Source: Embleya sp045207785
Lineage (GTDB): Bacteria > Actinomycetota > Actinomycetes > Streptomycetales > Streptomycetaceae
Reading direction: 5' to 3'
NCBI RefSeq assembly: GCF_045207785.1
Contig: NZ_CP108777.1
Coordinates: forward strand, 1,178,001-1,242,000
DNA: 64,000 nucleotides
Shown here: in pieces, positions 8,221 to 16,650 of the stretch
Layout of the letters: the number at the start of each line of letters is the position of its first letter
Numbering within the stretch: position 1 is the first letter of the stretch
Notes under the pieces: model-generated
Seen by the model: only the letters and a program-made list of their open reading frames with translations
Told to the model about the DNA's origin: nothing
Databases searched by the model: none
Position numbers and translations under genes: made by a program

Positions 8221-8484
8221 ACCGGCTCCGCGGCGACCGCGGTCAACCCGAACACGACGCTCAAGGCCTACCGCGAACTCGAACGCGAGGGGCTGGTCGA
8301 ACCCCGGCCGGGCCAGGGCACCTTCGTACTGCATACGCTCGCGAAGCCGGCCGGGGCGGACGACTCGCCGCTGCGGATCGAGTTGCGGGAGTGGATGGAG
8401 CGGGCGCATCGGGCGGGGCTACAGCGGGAGGACGTCGCCGCGCTGGTGTCCTCGGTCGTGGCCGAACGTTACGGGCCTCGGTAG
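8221..8484 (+). pseudogene. GntR-family regulator remnant (3' part)
   Basis: The frame immediately after the dehydratase stop encodes AVNPNTTLKAYRELEREGLVEPRPGQGTFV, the second half of a GntR winged-helix domain of the small YtrA type, then a short helical tail (REWMERAHRAGLQREDVAALVSSV) and a stop. The first DNA-binding helix and the start codon are missing; the preceding sequence is the dehydratase gene in another frame. It is therefore a 5'-truncated copy, probably produced by deletion. Confidence 0.65.
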
Positions 8485-8990
8485 CGCCGGGCGGCCCGCG
8501 GACCGCGTTTCCTCGAACGCCGGACGGGCTTGATATGCCCGGCCGGCGTTCGAGTCGGCCAAGCTGTTCGAGGACTACTACGCGGCCGTCCCGGACGGCG
8601 TGGTCACGCGCGCTTCCACGCCGGAAGGTCGGACGGCTGGCGGCGTTCCGCTGCGCTGCACGACGCGCGACGGCGACCTGTACGCGACCTGCCCGAAGCG
8701 GCCGGCGGCCGGCATGCTCGCTCTCACGGGCATCCCGGCGGGCCCGACAGCGGGTACGCCCGACTGGGCGCCCACGAGTCCGCACACCTGTACGGGGCAG
8801 CAAGATCGCTGCCGTTGCCGCCCCCGACGGAGGGTCTGCCCACGCGTCTCCTGCGCCGGATCAGCCCGGCGCCCCAGCCGATGCGAGCCCATTCGGACGG
8901 GGTCGCGCGGGTCTCACGGCGCGGACCTGTCCATGCGCGCGCCAACCCGCCATACTGGGTAGTCATCGGATCTCTGGAAGGGTCATCGGC
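8485..8990. other. Degraded intergenic stretch with coding debris and a repeat copy
   Basis: After the GntR remnant there is a copy of the dispersed repeat (8511-8532). Then about 100 bp (8540-8700) reads with coding character as ESAKLFEDYYAAVPDGVVTR and VPLRCTTRDGDLYATC, before losing sense. I do not recognise the parent family. The last ~40 bp carry the leader and ribosome-binding site of the next gene. No intact gene is present. Confidence 0.4.
8511..8532. repeat. Dispersed intergenic repeat, copy 2
   Basis: Shows CTCGAACGCCGGACGGGCT, followed directly by GATATGCCCGGC CGGCGTTCGAG, which forms an imperfect inverted repeat with it, so this copy can fold into a hairpin. Confidence 0.6.
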
Positions 8991-9662
8991 GTGGCGGTCA
9001 CAGACGAAGCCATCGACAAGATCAAAGGCATGATCGTGTCCGGGGAGCTTCAGCCGGGCGAGAAACTGCCCAAGGAAGCCGACCTGGCCGCGAAGCTCGG
9101 CCTGTCCCGAAACTCGCTGCGCGAGGCGGTCAAGGCACTGTCACTGATCCAGATCCTGGACGTGCGCCAGGGCGACGGCACGTACGTCACCAGCCTGGAG
9201 CCGCATCTGCTGCTCGGCGCGATCTCTTTCGTCGTCGACTTCCATCACGACAAGAGCGTCCTCGACTTCCTTCAGGTGCGCCGGATCCTGGAGCCCGCAG
9301 CCACCGCGCTGGCCGCGGAGCGGATCGACGCCGACGGGATCGCGAAGCTGCGCGAGCTCGCCGACGCGCCGACCCCCGACGCGGGCTTCGAGCAGCTGAT
9401 CGAGCGGGACCTGCGCTTCCACCACGAGATCGCCGTCTTCAGCGGCAACGTGGTGCTGTGTTCGCTCCTGGAGACGCTGTCGAGCCCGACCATGCGCGCG
9501 CGGATCTGGCGCGGCCTGACCGAGGACGACTCGTGGCAACGCACGATCGCCGAGCACCACGCGATCGTGGACGCCCTGGAGGCGCACGACGCCGCTGCGG
9601 CGCACGCGTGGTCGACCGTGCACACCAGCGGTGTCGAGCGATGGCTGCGGCGGATGGTCTGA
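8991..9662 (+). CDS. FadR-type (GntR family) transcriptional regulator
   Basis: A 223-residue regulator. The GntR winged helix is at residues ~5-70 (IKGMIVSGELQPGEKLPKEADLAAKLGLSRNSLREAVKALSLIQILDVRQGDGTYV) and an all-helical FCD ligand-binding domain follows (LQVRRILEPAATALAAERI, LRFHHEIAVFSGN, EHHAIVDALEAHDAAAA) with the His/Asp residues that usually bind a metal. The GTG start has GGAAGGG upstream. FCD regulators typically sense sugar acids or carboxylates. It precedes the L-fuconate dehydratase operon on the same strand by ~510 bp, so control of that operon is a reasonable inference. Confidence 0.9.
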   Translation: MAVTDEAIDKIKGMIVSGELQPGEKLPKEADLAAKLGLSRNSLREAVKALSLIQILDVRQGDGTYVTSLEPHLLLGAISFVVDFHHDKSVLDFLQVRRILEPAATALAAERIDADGIAKLRELADAPTPDAGFEQLIERDLRFHHEIAVFSGNVVLCSLLETLSSPTMRARIWRGLTEDDSWQRTIAEHHAIVDALEAHDAAAAHAWSTVHTSGVERWLRRMV

Positions 9663-10173
9663 GGTCGCCGGGTCCCGGGTCCCGGGAGGGCGTCCGCCTC
9701 CCGGCGGGGTCTCGCCCACCGACCCGACCCCTCCGAGGACTTCGAGGACTTCGAGGACTTCGAGGACTTCCGACCGCGCCGACCGTACCGATGGCCTTGG
9801 TGGCTTGCCAGCCGTCCGACCCCGCACCGCCGCCAAGTCGCGCGCGCCGCGATCAGGCGCCCCGTCCGTGACGACACCGGACCGGCGGACCCCGCCGCGC
9901 GGTATCGCCTGGGGACCCACCCTCACACCCGCCACGCCGCGCGCCGCGCCGCACAAGGCCACCCTCATTGAGGATTGCTCCGACGTATAGCATTGTATTG
10001 AACCTCTAGAGCCCAATAAATGCCATAGATCACTGTCATTCCTCCGATGAATCATGGACGTGCGACCGGAAACGAGATATACATCGGATGTCTGATCGCC
10101 GTTCGCCCTGTCTCGGACACCTGATCCCGTGCCTGGCGATCGAGTCCCACGGCTGAGAACCGAGGAGCAACAC
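9663..10173 (+). promoter_or_regulatory. Long leader/promoter region before the L-fuconate operon
   Basis: This 511-bp stretch contains no gene. Its 3' third (9960-10090) is the most AT-rich part of the neighbourhood (tatagcattgtattgaacc, cccaataaatgcc), as expected for a promoter. Two near-identical boxes, GGATGTCTGATC (10086-10097) and GGACACCTGATC (10115-10126), lie 29 bp apart and could be operator half-sites for the upstream FadR-type regulator. A GAGGAG ribosome-binding site precedes the GTG at 10174. Confidence 0.45.
9735..9770. repeat. Four tandem copies of a 9-bp unit
   Basis: GAGGACTTC is repeated four times without spacing just after the FadR-type gene. It is not inside a recognised gene. 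It could be slippage-prone low-complexity DNA; no function is evident. Confidence 0.7.
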
Positions 10174-11577
10174 GTGATCCCGCACCATCCCGATGGCCCC
10201 CTCCGGACCGTCGCCCGCGTCATCGAGTTCGTCACCACGGACATCCGCTTCCCCACCTCGCGGGAGCTGGACGGTTCGGACGCGATGAACCCCGACCCGG
10301 ACTACTCGGCCGCGTACGTGGTGCTGCGCACCGACGCCGGCGACGGGCACGAGGGACACGGATTCGCGTTCACGATCGGGCGCGGCAACGACGTACAGGT
10401 CGCCGCGATCGAGACCCTGCGCCCCTACCTGGTCGGCCGCCCCCTGGACGAACTCCTCGGCGACCTGGGCGCGTTCGCGCGCACCCTGGTCGGGGACAGC
10501 CAACTGCGCTGGCTCGGCCCCGAGAAGGGCGTCATGCACATGGCCATCTCGGCCGTGGTCAACGCCGCGTGGGACCTCAAGGCCAAGCGCGAGGGCAAGC
10601 CGCTGTGGCGGCTGCTGGCCGAGCTGACCCCCGAGCAGATCGTCGAGCTCGTCGACTTCCGCTACCTCGGCGACGCGCTCACCCGCGACGAGGCGCTGGA
10701 CATCCTGCGCCGCGCCGAACCGGGTCGGGCCGAGCGCATCGGACTGCTGCTCGCCGACGGCTACCCCGCGTACACCACCTCGCCCGGCTGGCTCGGCTAC
10801 GACGACGCCAAGCTCGCCCGGCTGTGCCGCGAGGCGGTCGCCGACGGCTTCACCCAGATCAAGCTCAAGGTCGGCGCCGACGTCGAGGACGACGTCCGCC
10901 GACTGCGGATCGCCCGCGAAACGGTCGGCCCGGACATCCGGATCGCCGTGGACGCCAACCAGCGCTGGGAGGTGGACGAGGCGATCGAATGGATGGGCCG
11001 GCTGGCCGAGTTCGACCCACATTGGATCGAGGAGCCCACCAGCCCGGACGAGGTGCTGGGCCATGCGGCCATCCGCGGCGCGATCGCCCCGGTCAAGGTC
11101 GCCACCGGCGAGCACGTGCAGAACCGGGTGGTCTTCAAGCAGCTGCTCCAGGCCGAGGCGATCGACTTCCTGCAAATCGACGCGTGCCGCGTCGGCGGGG
11201 TCAACGAGAACATCGCGATCCTGTTGCTCGCCGCCAAGTTCGGCGTCCCGGTCTGCCCGCACGCCGGCGGCGTGGGCCTGTGCGAACTGGTCCGGCACCT
11301 CTCGATGTTCGACTACGTCGCGGTCAGCGGCACCGTCCAGGACCGGGTGATCGAGTACGTCGACCACCTGCACGAGCACTTCGTCGACCCGGTGGTGATC
11401 GAGCGCGGCAACTACCTCGCGCCCACCCTGCCCGGCTTCTCCGCGACGATGCACCCCGAGTCGATCGCGACCTACGGCTTCCCGAACGGCTACTTCTGGA
11501 CCGCCGATCGGGCCGCCGCCCTCGCCGCATCCGACACCGACACCGACACCGATTCCCGTATCGGAGCCGCCTCATGA
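10174..11577 (+). CDS. L-fuconate dehydratase (enolase superfamily)
   Basis: A 467-residue member of the mandelate-racemase-like enolase superfamily. Acid-base lysine motif KLKVGAD, metal ligands in IAVDANQRWE and WIEEPT, a further acidic/GEH segment VATGEHVQNR, and the terminal PHAGGVGLCE match L-fuconate dehydratases, including the long N-terminal TTDIRFPTSRELDGSDAMNPDPDYSAAYVVL block. It would dehydrate L-fuconate to 2-keto-3-deoxy-L-fuconate in the oxidative L-fucose pathway. The GTG start at 10174 was chosen for its GAGGAG site; 15 residues could be added upstream. It overlaps the next gene by ATGA. The product ends in a repetitive DTDTDTDS tail. Confidence 0.9.
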   Translation: MIPHHPDGPLRTVARVIEFVTTDIRFPTSRELDGSDAMNPDPDYSAAYVVLRTDAGDGHEGHGFAFTIGRGNDVQVAAIETLRPYLVGRPLDELLGDLGAFARTLVGDSQLRWLGPEKGVMHMAISAVVNAAWDLKAKREGKPLWRLLAELTPEQIVELVDFRYLGDALTRDEALDILRRAEPGRAERIGLLLADGYPAYTTSPGWLGYDDAKLARLCREAVADGFTQIKLKVGADVEDDVRRLRIARETVGPDIRIAVDANQRWEVDEAIEWMGRLAEFDPHWIEEPTSPDEVLGHAAIRGAIAPVKVATGEHVQNRVVFKQLLQAEAIDFLQIDACRVGGVNENIAILLLAAKFGVPVCPHAGGVGLCELVRHLSMFDYVAVSGTVQDRVIEYVDHLHEHFVDPVVIERGNYLAPTLPGFSATMHPESIATYGFPNGYFWTADRAAALAASDTDTDTDSRIGAAS

Positions 11578-12338
11578 GCACCCCTCAGGAATTCACCGAC
11601 CTGCGCGCCCTGGTCACCGGCGGCGCGTCCGGCATCGGCCTCGCGACCGCCCGCATGCTCGCCGCGCGCGGCGCGGCCGTGGCCGTGCTCGACCGCGACA
11701 TCACCGGCCTGGCCGAACACCCGGGCCTGCTCGGCGTCACCGCCGACGTCACCGACGACCCGTCGGTGGTCCAAGCCGTGCGGGCCGCCACCGCGGCCCT
11801 CGGCGGCCTGGACATCCTCGTCAACAACGCGGGGATCGGCGCCACCGGCACGGTCGCGGACAACGACGACGCCGAATGGCACCGCGTGCTCGACGTCAAC
11901 GTGCTCGGCCTGGTCCGAGTCACCCGCGCCTGCCTTCCGCACCTGCGCGGCTCCGCGCACGCGGCGATCGTCAACACCTGCTCGATCGCCGCGACGGCGG
12001 GCCTGCCGCAGCGCGCGCTGTACTCGGCGTCCAAGGGCGCGGTGCAATCGCTGACGCTCGCGATGGCGGCCGACCACGTCCGTGAGGGCATCCGCGTCAA
12101 CTGCGTCAATCCGGGTACGGCCGACACCCCGTGGGTCGGCCGGCTCCTGGCGGCCGCCGCGGACCCCGACGAGGAGCGGGCCGCCCTCAACGCCCGCCAG
12201 CCCCTGGGCCGGCTCGTCAGCGCGGACGAGGTCGCCCACGCGATCTGCGCGCTGGCGAGCCCACTGGCCGCCTCCACGACCGGCACGGCCATCGCCGTGG
12301 ACGGCGGCATGCATGGGCTGCGCGTGCGCCGGGGGTGA
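11574..12338 (+). CDS. SDR, probable 2-keto-3-deoxy-L-fuconate dehydrogenase
   Basis: A 254-residue classical SDR with TGGASGIG cofactor motif, Asp at the end of strand 2 (VLDRD, NAD preference), NNAGIG, catalytic Ser in NTCSIAA and YSASK. Its ATG overlaps the stop of the fuconate dehydratase, so the two are co-translated. In the oxidative L-fucose pathway the next step after the dehydratase is oxidation of 2-keto-3-deoxy-L-fuconate by an SDR, so that role is the best inference. The substrate cannot be read from the sequence. Confidence 0.85.
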   Translation: MSTPQEFTDLRALVTGGASGIGLATARMLAARGAAVAVLDRDITGLAEHPGLLGVTADVTDDPSVVQAVRAATAALGGLDILVNNAGIGATGTVADNDDAEWHRVLDVNVLGLVRVTRACLPHLRGSAHAAIVNTCSIAATAGLPQRALYSASKGAVQSLTLAMAADHVREGIRVNCVNPGTADTPWVGRLLAAAADPDEERAALNARQPLGRLVSADEVAHAICALASPLAASTTGTAIAVDGGMHGLRVRRG

Positions 12339-12357
12339 GCAGGACTGCGGCCATGCT

Positions 12358-12380
12358 TGTCCTCAAGCGCCGGACGGGCT
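12358..12380. repeat. Dispersed intergenic repeat, copy 3
   Basis: CTCAAGCGCCGGACGGGCT, 20 bp after the SDR stop, preceded by a CTGCGGCC block as in other copies. Confidence 0.6.
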
Positions 12381-12407
12381 GGTCGTGCCGGCCTGCGGCC
12401 GATTCGG

Positions 12408-12427
12408 CCTCAAACGCCGGCCGGGCT
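12408..12427. repeat. Dispersed intergenic repeat, copy 4
   Basis: CCTCAAACGCCGGCCGGGCT, 28 bp after copy 3 and also preceded by CTGCGGCC. Two tandem copies in one gap suggest local duplication of the element. Confidence 0.6.
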
Positions 12428-12480
12428 GTCGATACCTCGGCCGGGTTGTTCGTACGTCGGCCGGGTTGTCGGTACCTCCG
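12421..12480. repeat. Three imperfect 20-bp tandem repeats
   Basis: Units begin CCGGGCTGTCGATACC, CCGGGTTGTTCGTACG and CCGGGTTGTCGGTACC, 20 bp apart, in the gap between the SDR and the aldo/keto reductase. They overlap the end of dispersed-repeat copy 4. Confidence 0.6.
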
Positions 12481-12544
12481 CCCGCCATTGAGGCCGAGTC
12501 GGCCGTACGCCGGCGCACCTACTTGAGCAGAAAGGCCAAGTCCC

Positions 12545-13486
12545 TTGGATCGCAACACCATTGGCTCCACCAAAGTCACCGTTACTCGTCTCGGCCTCGG
12601 CGCCGCGACCCTGGGCAACCTCTTCGCCGAGGTGTCCGACGATCGGGCCGCCGCCACCGTCCAGGCCGCGTGGGACACCGGCGTTCGCTGGTTCGACACC
12701 GCGCCGCATTACGGCGTGGGCCTGTCGGAGACCCGACTGGGCCACGCCCTGCGAACGCATCCGCGCGCCGAGTACACGATCTCCACCAAGGTCGGCCGCC
12801 TCCTGGTCGACGACGAGACCGCCCCCACCTCCGCCGAGGGTTTCGTCGGCACGCCGTCCCGGCGCCGCGTGCGCGACTACTCCGCCGACGGCGTCCGCCG
12901 CAGCCTGGAGTCCAGCCTGACCCGGCTCGGCCTGGACCGGATCGACATCGCGCTCATCCACGACCCGGACGCGCACTGGGCACAGGCCGTCGGCGAGGCC
13001 TACCCCGCGCTCGCCGAGCTGCGCGACCAAGGCGTGATCGGGGCGATCGGCGTCGGGATGAACCAGAGCGCGATGCCGGCCCGGTTCGTCGCCGAGACCG
13101 ACCTGGACTGCGTGATGCTCGCCGGGCGGTACACCCTCCTCGACCGCACCGGCACGGACCTGCTCGACCTGTGCGCGGAACGCGGCGTGTCCGTCCTGGG
13201 CGCCGGCGTGTACAACAGCGGCCTGCTCGCGGACCCTCGGCCCGGCGCGACCTACGACTACGCCCCGGCCGACCCGGCGCTGCTCGATCGCGCACTGCGG
13301 CTCAAGGCCCTGTGCGAGCAGCGCGGCGTCCCCCTGCGCGCCGCGGCGTTGCACTTCGTGACCCGACACCCGGCGGTGGCCGCCGTACTGGTCGGCGCAC
13401 GCGACCCGCAACAGGCCCACGACGCGGCGGCGATGGCCGCGTACGACATCCCACCGGACCTGTGGGCCCGCTTGGACGCGGTCTGA
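12545..13486 (+). CDS. Aldo/keto reductase, L-fucose/D-threo-aldose dehydrogenase-like
   Basis: A 313-residue AKR barrel with catalytic Asp and Tyr in WFDTAPHYG, Lys in ISTKVGR and His in ALIHDPD. The insert KVGRLLVDDE with the GTPSRRRVRDYSADGVRRSLESSL segment is typical of the bacterial L-fucose / D-threo-aldose 1-dehydrogenase subgroup. It would oxidise L-fucose to the fuconolactone, the entry step of the same pathway. The start is an unusual TTG (MDRNTIGSTKV), supported by GAAAGG upstream and by the family N-terminus. A lactonase and the final hydrolase of the pathway are not in the window. Confidence 0.85.
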   Translation: MDRNTIGSTKVTVTRLGLGAATLGNLFAEVSDDRAAATVQAAWDTGVRWFDTAPHYGVGLSETRLGHALRTHPRAEYTISTKVGRLLVDDETAPTSAEGFVGTPSRRRVRDYSADGVRRSLESSLTRLGLDRIDIALIHDPDAHWAQAVGEAYPALAELRDQGVIGAIGVGMNQSAMPARFVAETDLDCVMLAGRYTLLDRTGTDLLDLCAERGVSVLGAGVYNSGLLADPRPGATYDYAPADPALLDRALRLKALCEQRGVPLRAAALHFVTRHPAVAAVLVGARDPQQAHDAAAMAAYDIPPDLWARLDAV

Positions 13487-13565
13487 CCCACCGGCCCCGC
13501 GGGGGTCCGGGCGTCGCCCTGCACTGGTTGGATGGGGTGGGTTCGACGACGTGGAGGAAAGCGAC

Positions 13566-14015
13566 GTGGACAACCGTGAGGGAAGAGACGACGTGAACAA
13601 CGCGGACCCGCACATCGGCACTCTCGACCACGAACTCGTCGAGGCCGCGGCCCAGGTCGCGAGCACCGCGTGCCGCGGCGACGACCACACCATGGCCGCG
13701 GCGGCGCGCACTCGGGACGGCCTGATCTTCACCGCCGTGAACGTCTACCACTTCACCGGCGGCCCGTGTGCCGAACTGGTCGTGATCGGCACGGCCGCCG
13801 CGCAGGGCACGTCCGCCCTGGACACCATCGTCGCGGTCGGCGACCGGGGCCGCGGCGTGGTTTCCCCGTGCGGGCGCTGTCGCCAGGTGCTGCTCGACTA
13901 CTACCCGAAGGTCAAAGTGATCGTGAGCGACGGCGGCCGGCTGCGCACCGTGGCCATCGGCGAACTGCTGCCGGCGAGCTACGTATGGGCCGACAATCAG
14001 GGCGACGAGGGCTAG
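13566..14015 (+). CDS. Cytidine/blasticidin-S deaminase-like zinc enzyme
   Basis: A ~149-residue deaminase of the small tetrameric class. Zinc ligands are Cys68 with catalytic Glu70 (GGPCAELVVIG) and Cys102/Cys105 (SPCGRCRQVL). These match cytidine deaminase and blasticidin-S deaminase families, which hydrolyse the 4-amino group of cytosine nucleosides or nucleoside antibiotics. GTG 13566 follows a GGAGGA site; GTG 13593 with its own GAGGGA would give 140 residues. The long variable N-terminus and the DYYPKV segment fit blasticidin-deaminase relatives somewhat better than housekeeping Cdd. It stands alone, so the substrate is undecided. Confidence 0.82.
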   Translation: MDNREGRDDVNNADPHIGTLDHELVEAAAQVASTACRGDDHTMAAAARTRDGLIFTAVNVYHFTGGPCAELVVIGTAAAQGTSALDTIVAVGDRGRGVVSPCGRCRQVLLDYYPKVKVIVSDGGRLRTVAIGELLPASYVWADNQGDEG

Positions 14016-14047
14016 AACGCGGGATCGGTCCCCGAGCGAGGGCGGGC

Positions 14048-14521
14048 CTATCGGGTAGTGGTCGCGCTCGTGTTCTCGCGAGCGCCCATGCCGGTGAGTT
14101 CGCCGCGGAAGGTGGGGCAGTCGGCCAGGTCGTCGTGGGTGCAGGCGAGCGCGCATTCGACCATGGCCAGGGAGGCTCGGGCCTGGGCGATGCGGGTTTC
14201 GAGGGCCGCGCGTTGCCGGTGGAGTGCCTCGCGGCGGAGGTGCGGGTCGGCGGTGGTGAACATGGCGCCGATGTCTTCGAGGGCGAGGCCGGCTTCCTTG
14301 GCGCGCAGGATCACCGCGATCCGGATCGCGTCCGCGTCCCCGTAGCGGCGGCGGCCGGCGGCGTCGCGGTGCGGGCGCAGCAGGCCCACGTGTTCCCAGT
14401 GCCGGAGCACGTGCGTGGCCAGTCCGAAGCGGGCGGCCATGTCGCCGATGGCGCGGGTCGGAGCGGGGGTGGCACCGGCATCGGGCTCGATGTCGTGGGC
14501 GCGGTCGCGGGTTGACTTCAT
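14048..14521 (-). CDS. MerR-family transcriptional regulator
   Basis: A ~157-residue MerR regulator. The winged helix is IGDMAARFGLATHVLRHWEHVGLLRPHRDAAGRRRYGDADAIRIAVILRAKEAGLALEDI, followed by a dimerisation helix. The C-terminal ACTHDDLADCPTFRGEL has two cysteines that could bind a metal or thiol. The ATG at 14521 lies within a palindrome that extends towards the divergent methyltransferase gene, so it probably regulates that gene and itself. In many MerR/SAM-methyltransferase pairs the enzyme modifies a toxic small molecule; here that is only an analogy. Confidence 0.87.
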   Translation of the reverse strand: MKSTRDRAHDIEPDAGATPAPTRAIGDMAARFGLATHVLRHWEHVGLLRPHRDAAGRRRYGDADAIRIAVILRAKEAGLALEDIGAMFTTADPHLRREALHRQRAALETRIAQARASLAMVECALACTHDDLADCPTFRGELTGMGARENTSATTTR

Positions 14522-14533
14522 GTCGACATCAAG
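14512..14533. promoter_or_regulatory. MerR-type operator/promoter
   Basis: CTTCATGTCGACATCAAG (14516-14533) is a palindrome with one mismatched pair, placed next to a TTGACT -35-like hexamer at 14512-14517. MerR regulators bind such dyads between elongated -35/-10 elements. It lies between the divergent MerR and methyltransferase starts. Confidence 0.6.
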
Positions 14534-14549
14534 CCGCACGGTGGAGCCC

Positions 14550-15305
14550 ATGACAAGTGATCGCGTGAGCGCATCCCTCATTGCCCGCCTCGACGCCGTG
14601 GACGCGATGCCGGACGCCGTCCGACTCCGCCTGCGCACCTACGATTTGCTCTCGTCCGGCGCCCCCGGGCCGATTCTGGACGTCGGCTGCGGTGCCGGTC
14701 GCGCGGTCGCCGAACTCACGGCCCGCGGTCGGCGCGCGGTGGGCGTGGACCCGGACGAGAACGCGCTGGCTCTGGCTCGCCATCGGCACCCCGGCGCGGC
14801 GTTCCGGCGCGGCGACGCCTTCGCGCTGCCTTTCGCCGACGGGTCGTGTGCCGGGTATCGGGCGGACAAGGTCTTCCACGAACTGGCCCATCCGGAAGCG
14901 GCGTTGGTCGAAGCGCGGCGAATCCTCGCACCGGGCGGGCGAATCGTGTTGGCCGGTCAGGACTGGGACACCCTCGTCATCGACGCCGACGACCCGGCCC
15001 TCACCCGCCGGATGGTGCACGCCCGGGCGGATCTCGTCACGTCCCCCCACGCGGCCCGCCGCTACCACGCGCTGCTCCGGTCCACGGGCTTCGACGATGT
15101 CCGGGTGGAGGTCCACACCTGGGTACTCGTCGACGGATCCCCGCTCCCCATGCTGCTCGACCTCGCCGAGGCGGCCCGTTCCACCGGAGCCGTCACGGCC
15201 GCCGAGGCCCACCGCTGGACCACCGATCAGCGTGAACGAGCCGCCGAGGACCGGTCGTTCGTCGCCATCCCGATGTTCGTCGCCGCGGCCGGCCGGGCCG
15301 CCTAG
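14550..15305 (+). CDS. Class I SAM-dependent methyltransferase
   Basis: A 251-residue methyltransferase with motif I ILDVGCGAGRAVAEL (about residue 42), motif II VGVDPDENAL, motif III FADGSCAGYRADKVFHEL and motif IV ILAPGGRIVLAGQDWD. It belongs to the ubiE/methyltransf_11-like group acting on small molecules. The ATG follows GGAGCC directly downstream of the MerR operator, so it is likely MerR-inducible. The substrate is unknown. Confidence 0.87.
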   Translation: MTSDRVSASLIARLDAVDAMPDAVRLRLRTYDLLSSGAPGPILDVGCGAGRAVAELTARGRRAVGVDPDENALALARHRHPGAAFRRGDAFALPFADGSCAGYRADKVFHELAHPEAALVEARRILAPGGRIVLAGQDWDTLVIDADDPALTRRMVHARADLVTSPHAARRYHALLRSTGFDDVRVEVHTWVLVDGSPLPMLLDLAEAARSTGAVTAAEAHRWTTDQRERAAEDRSFVAIPMFVAAAGRAA

Positions 15306-15471
15306 CCAGTACCGCGCCCGGCAACGCTCACGCGGTCCGTGACGTGACTGTTGCCGAAGTTGTGACCTCCGCCACAGCCGGTCGACGCTCGTCCTGCTCG
15401 ACTCGACGCATGATCAGACGGCCGGCAGGGAGGCCAGGGCGGGGCCGGGCCGCGATCGAGCGCGGTGGTCG

Positions 15472-15738
15472 CTACTCCTTGATGCTCCGAATCAAGGACA
15501 CGAGGGCTTGGACGGCCGTGGCGGAGTCCTCGCCTCGGGCGTCGATCACGATCTCCTTGCCCAGCGTCAGCCCCAGTGTCTGAAGCTTGAGCAGGCTCTT
15601 CGCGTCCGCGGTCCGACCGTCGACGGTGAACGTGATGTCGGAGCCGTAGCCCTTGGCCTCCTTCACGACCATGGACAGCGGCCGTGTGTGCAGCCCATTG
15701 ATCGACTCGACGACGACGTTCTGTTGGGACTCGGGCAT
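15472..15738 (-). CDS. HPr-like phosphocarrier protein, atypical active site
   Basis: An 88-residue HPr fold. The phospho-histidine loop reads NGLHTRPLSMVV instead of the common GLHARPA, and the regulatory Ser region reads DAKSLLKLQTLGL, with ILxIxARGEDxxxA-like features in the last helix (IVIDARGEDSATAVQALVSLI). HPr carries phosphate from PEP via Enzyme I to sugar PTS transporters. His and Arg of the active loop are present, so phosphotransfer is possible. No other PTS gene is in the window. The T/L substitutions make it divergent from housekeeping PtsH, so it could serve a special circuit. Confidence 0.82.
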   Translation of the reverse strand: MPESQQNVVVESINGLHTRPLSMVVKEAKGYGSDITFTVDGRTADAKSLLKLQTLGLTLGKEIVIDARGEDSATAVQALVSLIRSIKE

Positions 15739-15993
15739 GGACGGCCTCTTCCGATGACAAGCGAGACGAACGGCGCCGAGGCGCCTCGTGTAACGCCCGG
15801 GTCGATGCTCCGATTCAAGTGAGCCGCCCCGCCCACCGTCAATGCGCCCGAGGGTGGCGCGAGGTGGCGCATCCAATACCCTCCGCATTTCCCACAAGCC
15901 CGCATGGCATGGAGTGGGCCGTCCGAATGCTTGCTCATCCCGCGCGGACGCGTAAGGATCAGGAACTGAATCGGTCATTCGACGGAGGTTGTT

Positions 15994-16599
15994 GTGAAGG
16001 TCCTCTTGGTCGGCGCCACCGGCACGCTGGGGGCGGCGGTCAACGCGCTGCTGTCGACGCGGCACGACGTGGTCACCGCCTCGCGCAGTGGGAAGACCGA
16101 CCTCGTGGTGGACATCACCGACCCGGCGTCGATCGCGGCGATGTACGAGCAGGTCGGCCGGGTGGACGCGGTGGCCTGCGCGGCCGGCGGCGTGCCGTTC
16201 AAGGCGATCGGGGACCTCGCGTACGACGACGTCAAGGGCGCGGCCCTGGACAAGCTCGTCGGCCAGGTCGAACTCGTCCGGCGCGGCGTCGACTTCGTCG
16301 CGGACCGGGGCTCCTTCACGCTGATCAGCGGCATCCTCTCGAGCGAGGGCATCCCGACCGGCTCGATGGCCTCGATGGCCAACGGCGGCGTGGACGCGTT
16401 CGTGCGCGGCGTCTCGGTCGAACTCCCGCGCGGGCAGCGGATCAACTCGATCAGCCCGACCATGCTCACCGAGTCCCTCGCGGCCTACGACACGTTCTTC
16501 CCGGGTTTCCCCCCGGCCGACGCCGCGGCCGCCGCCATGGCCTACCGCCGCTCCGTCGAGGGCGCCCAGACGGGACAGACCTTCCGCGTCGGCTGGTAG
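15994..16599 (+). CDS. Short-chain dehydrogenase, 201 residues
   Basis: A compact SDR beginning VKVLLVGATGTLGAAV (GTG start, GGAGG upstream). The nucleotide loop is GATGTLG. The usual YxxxK is not visible: the equivalent segment reads GSMASMANGGVDAFVRGVSVEL, where Met/Ala replace Tyr and Lys. Closely similar short SDRs of actinobacteria share this pattern, so activity may differ from classical SDRs. It ends 51 bp before an ABC ATPase gene on the same strand, but no shared process is evident. Confidence 0.82.
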   Translation: MKVLLVGATGTLGAAVNALLSTRHDVVTASRSGKTDLVVDITDPASIAAMYEQVGRVDAVACAAGGVPFKAIGDLAYDDVKGAALDKLVGQVELVRRGVDFVADRGSFTLISGILSSEGIPTGSMASMANGGVDAFVRGVSVELPRGQRINSISPTMLTESLAAYDTFFPGFPPADAAAAAMAYRRSVEGAQTGQTFRVGW

Positions 16600-16650
16600 G
16601 CGTCCCGCTCGAAGAGCCGCACCACCAGGACAGGTCAGGCAGGGAAGACG

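Noticed and set aside
8600..8962. A 120-residue gene before the FadR-type regulator
   Set aside because: Only the first third looks coding; the rest is Arg/Cys-rich nonsense with no start signal.
9735..9770. CRISPR array from short tandem repeats (also 12421-12480 and 47578-47640)
   Set aside because: Units are 9-20 bp with no spacers and no cas genes.
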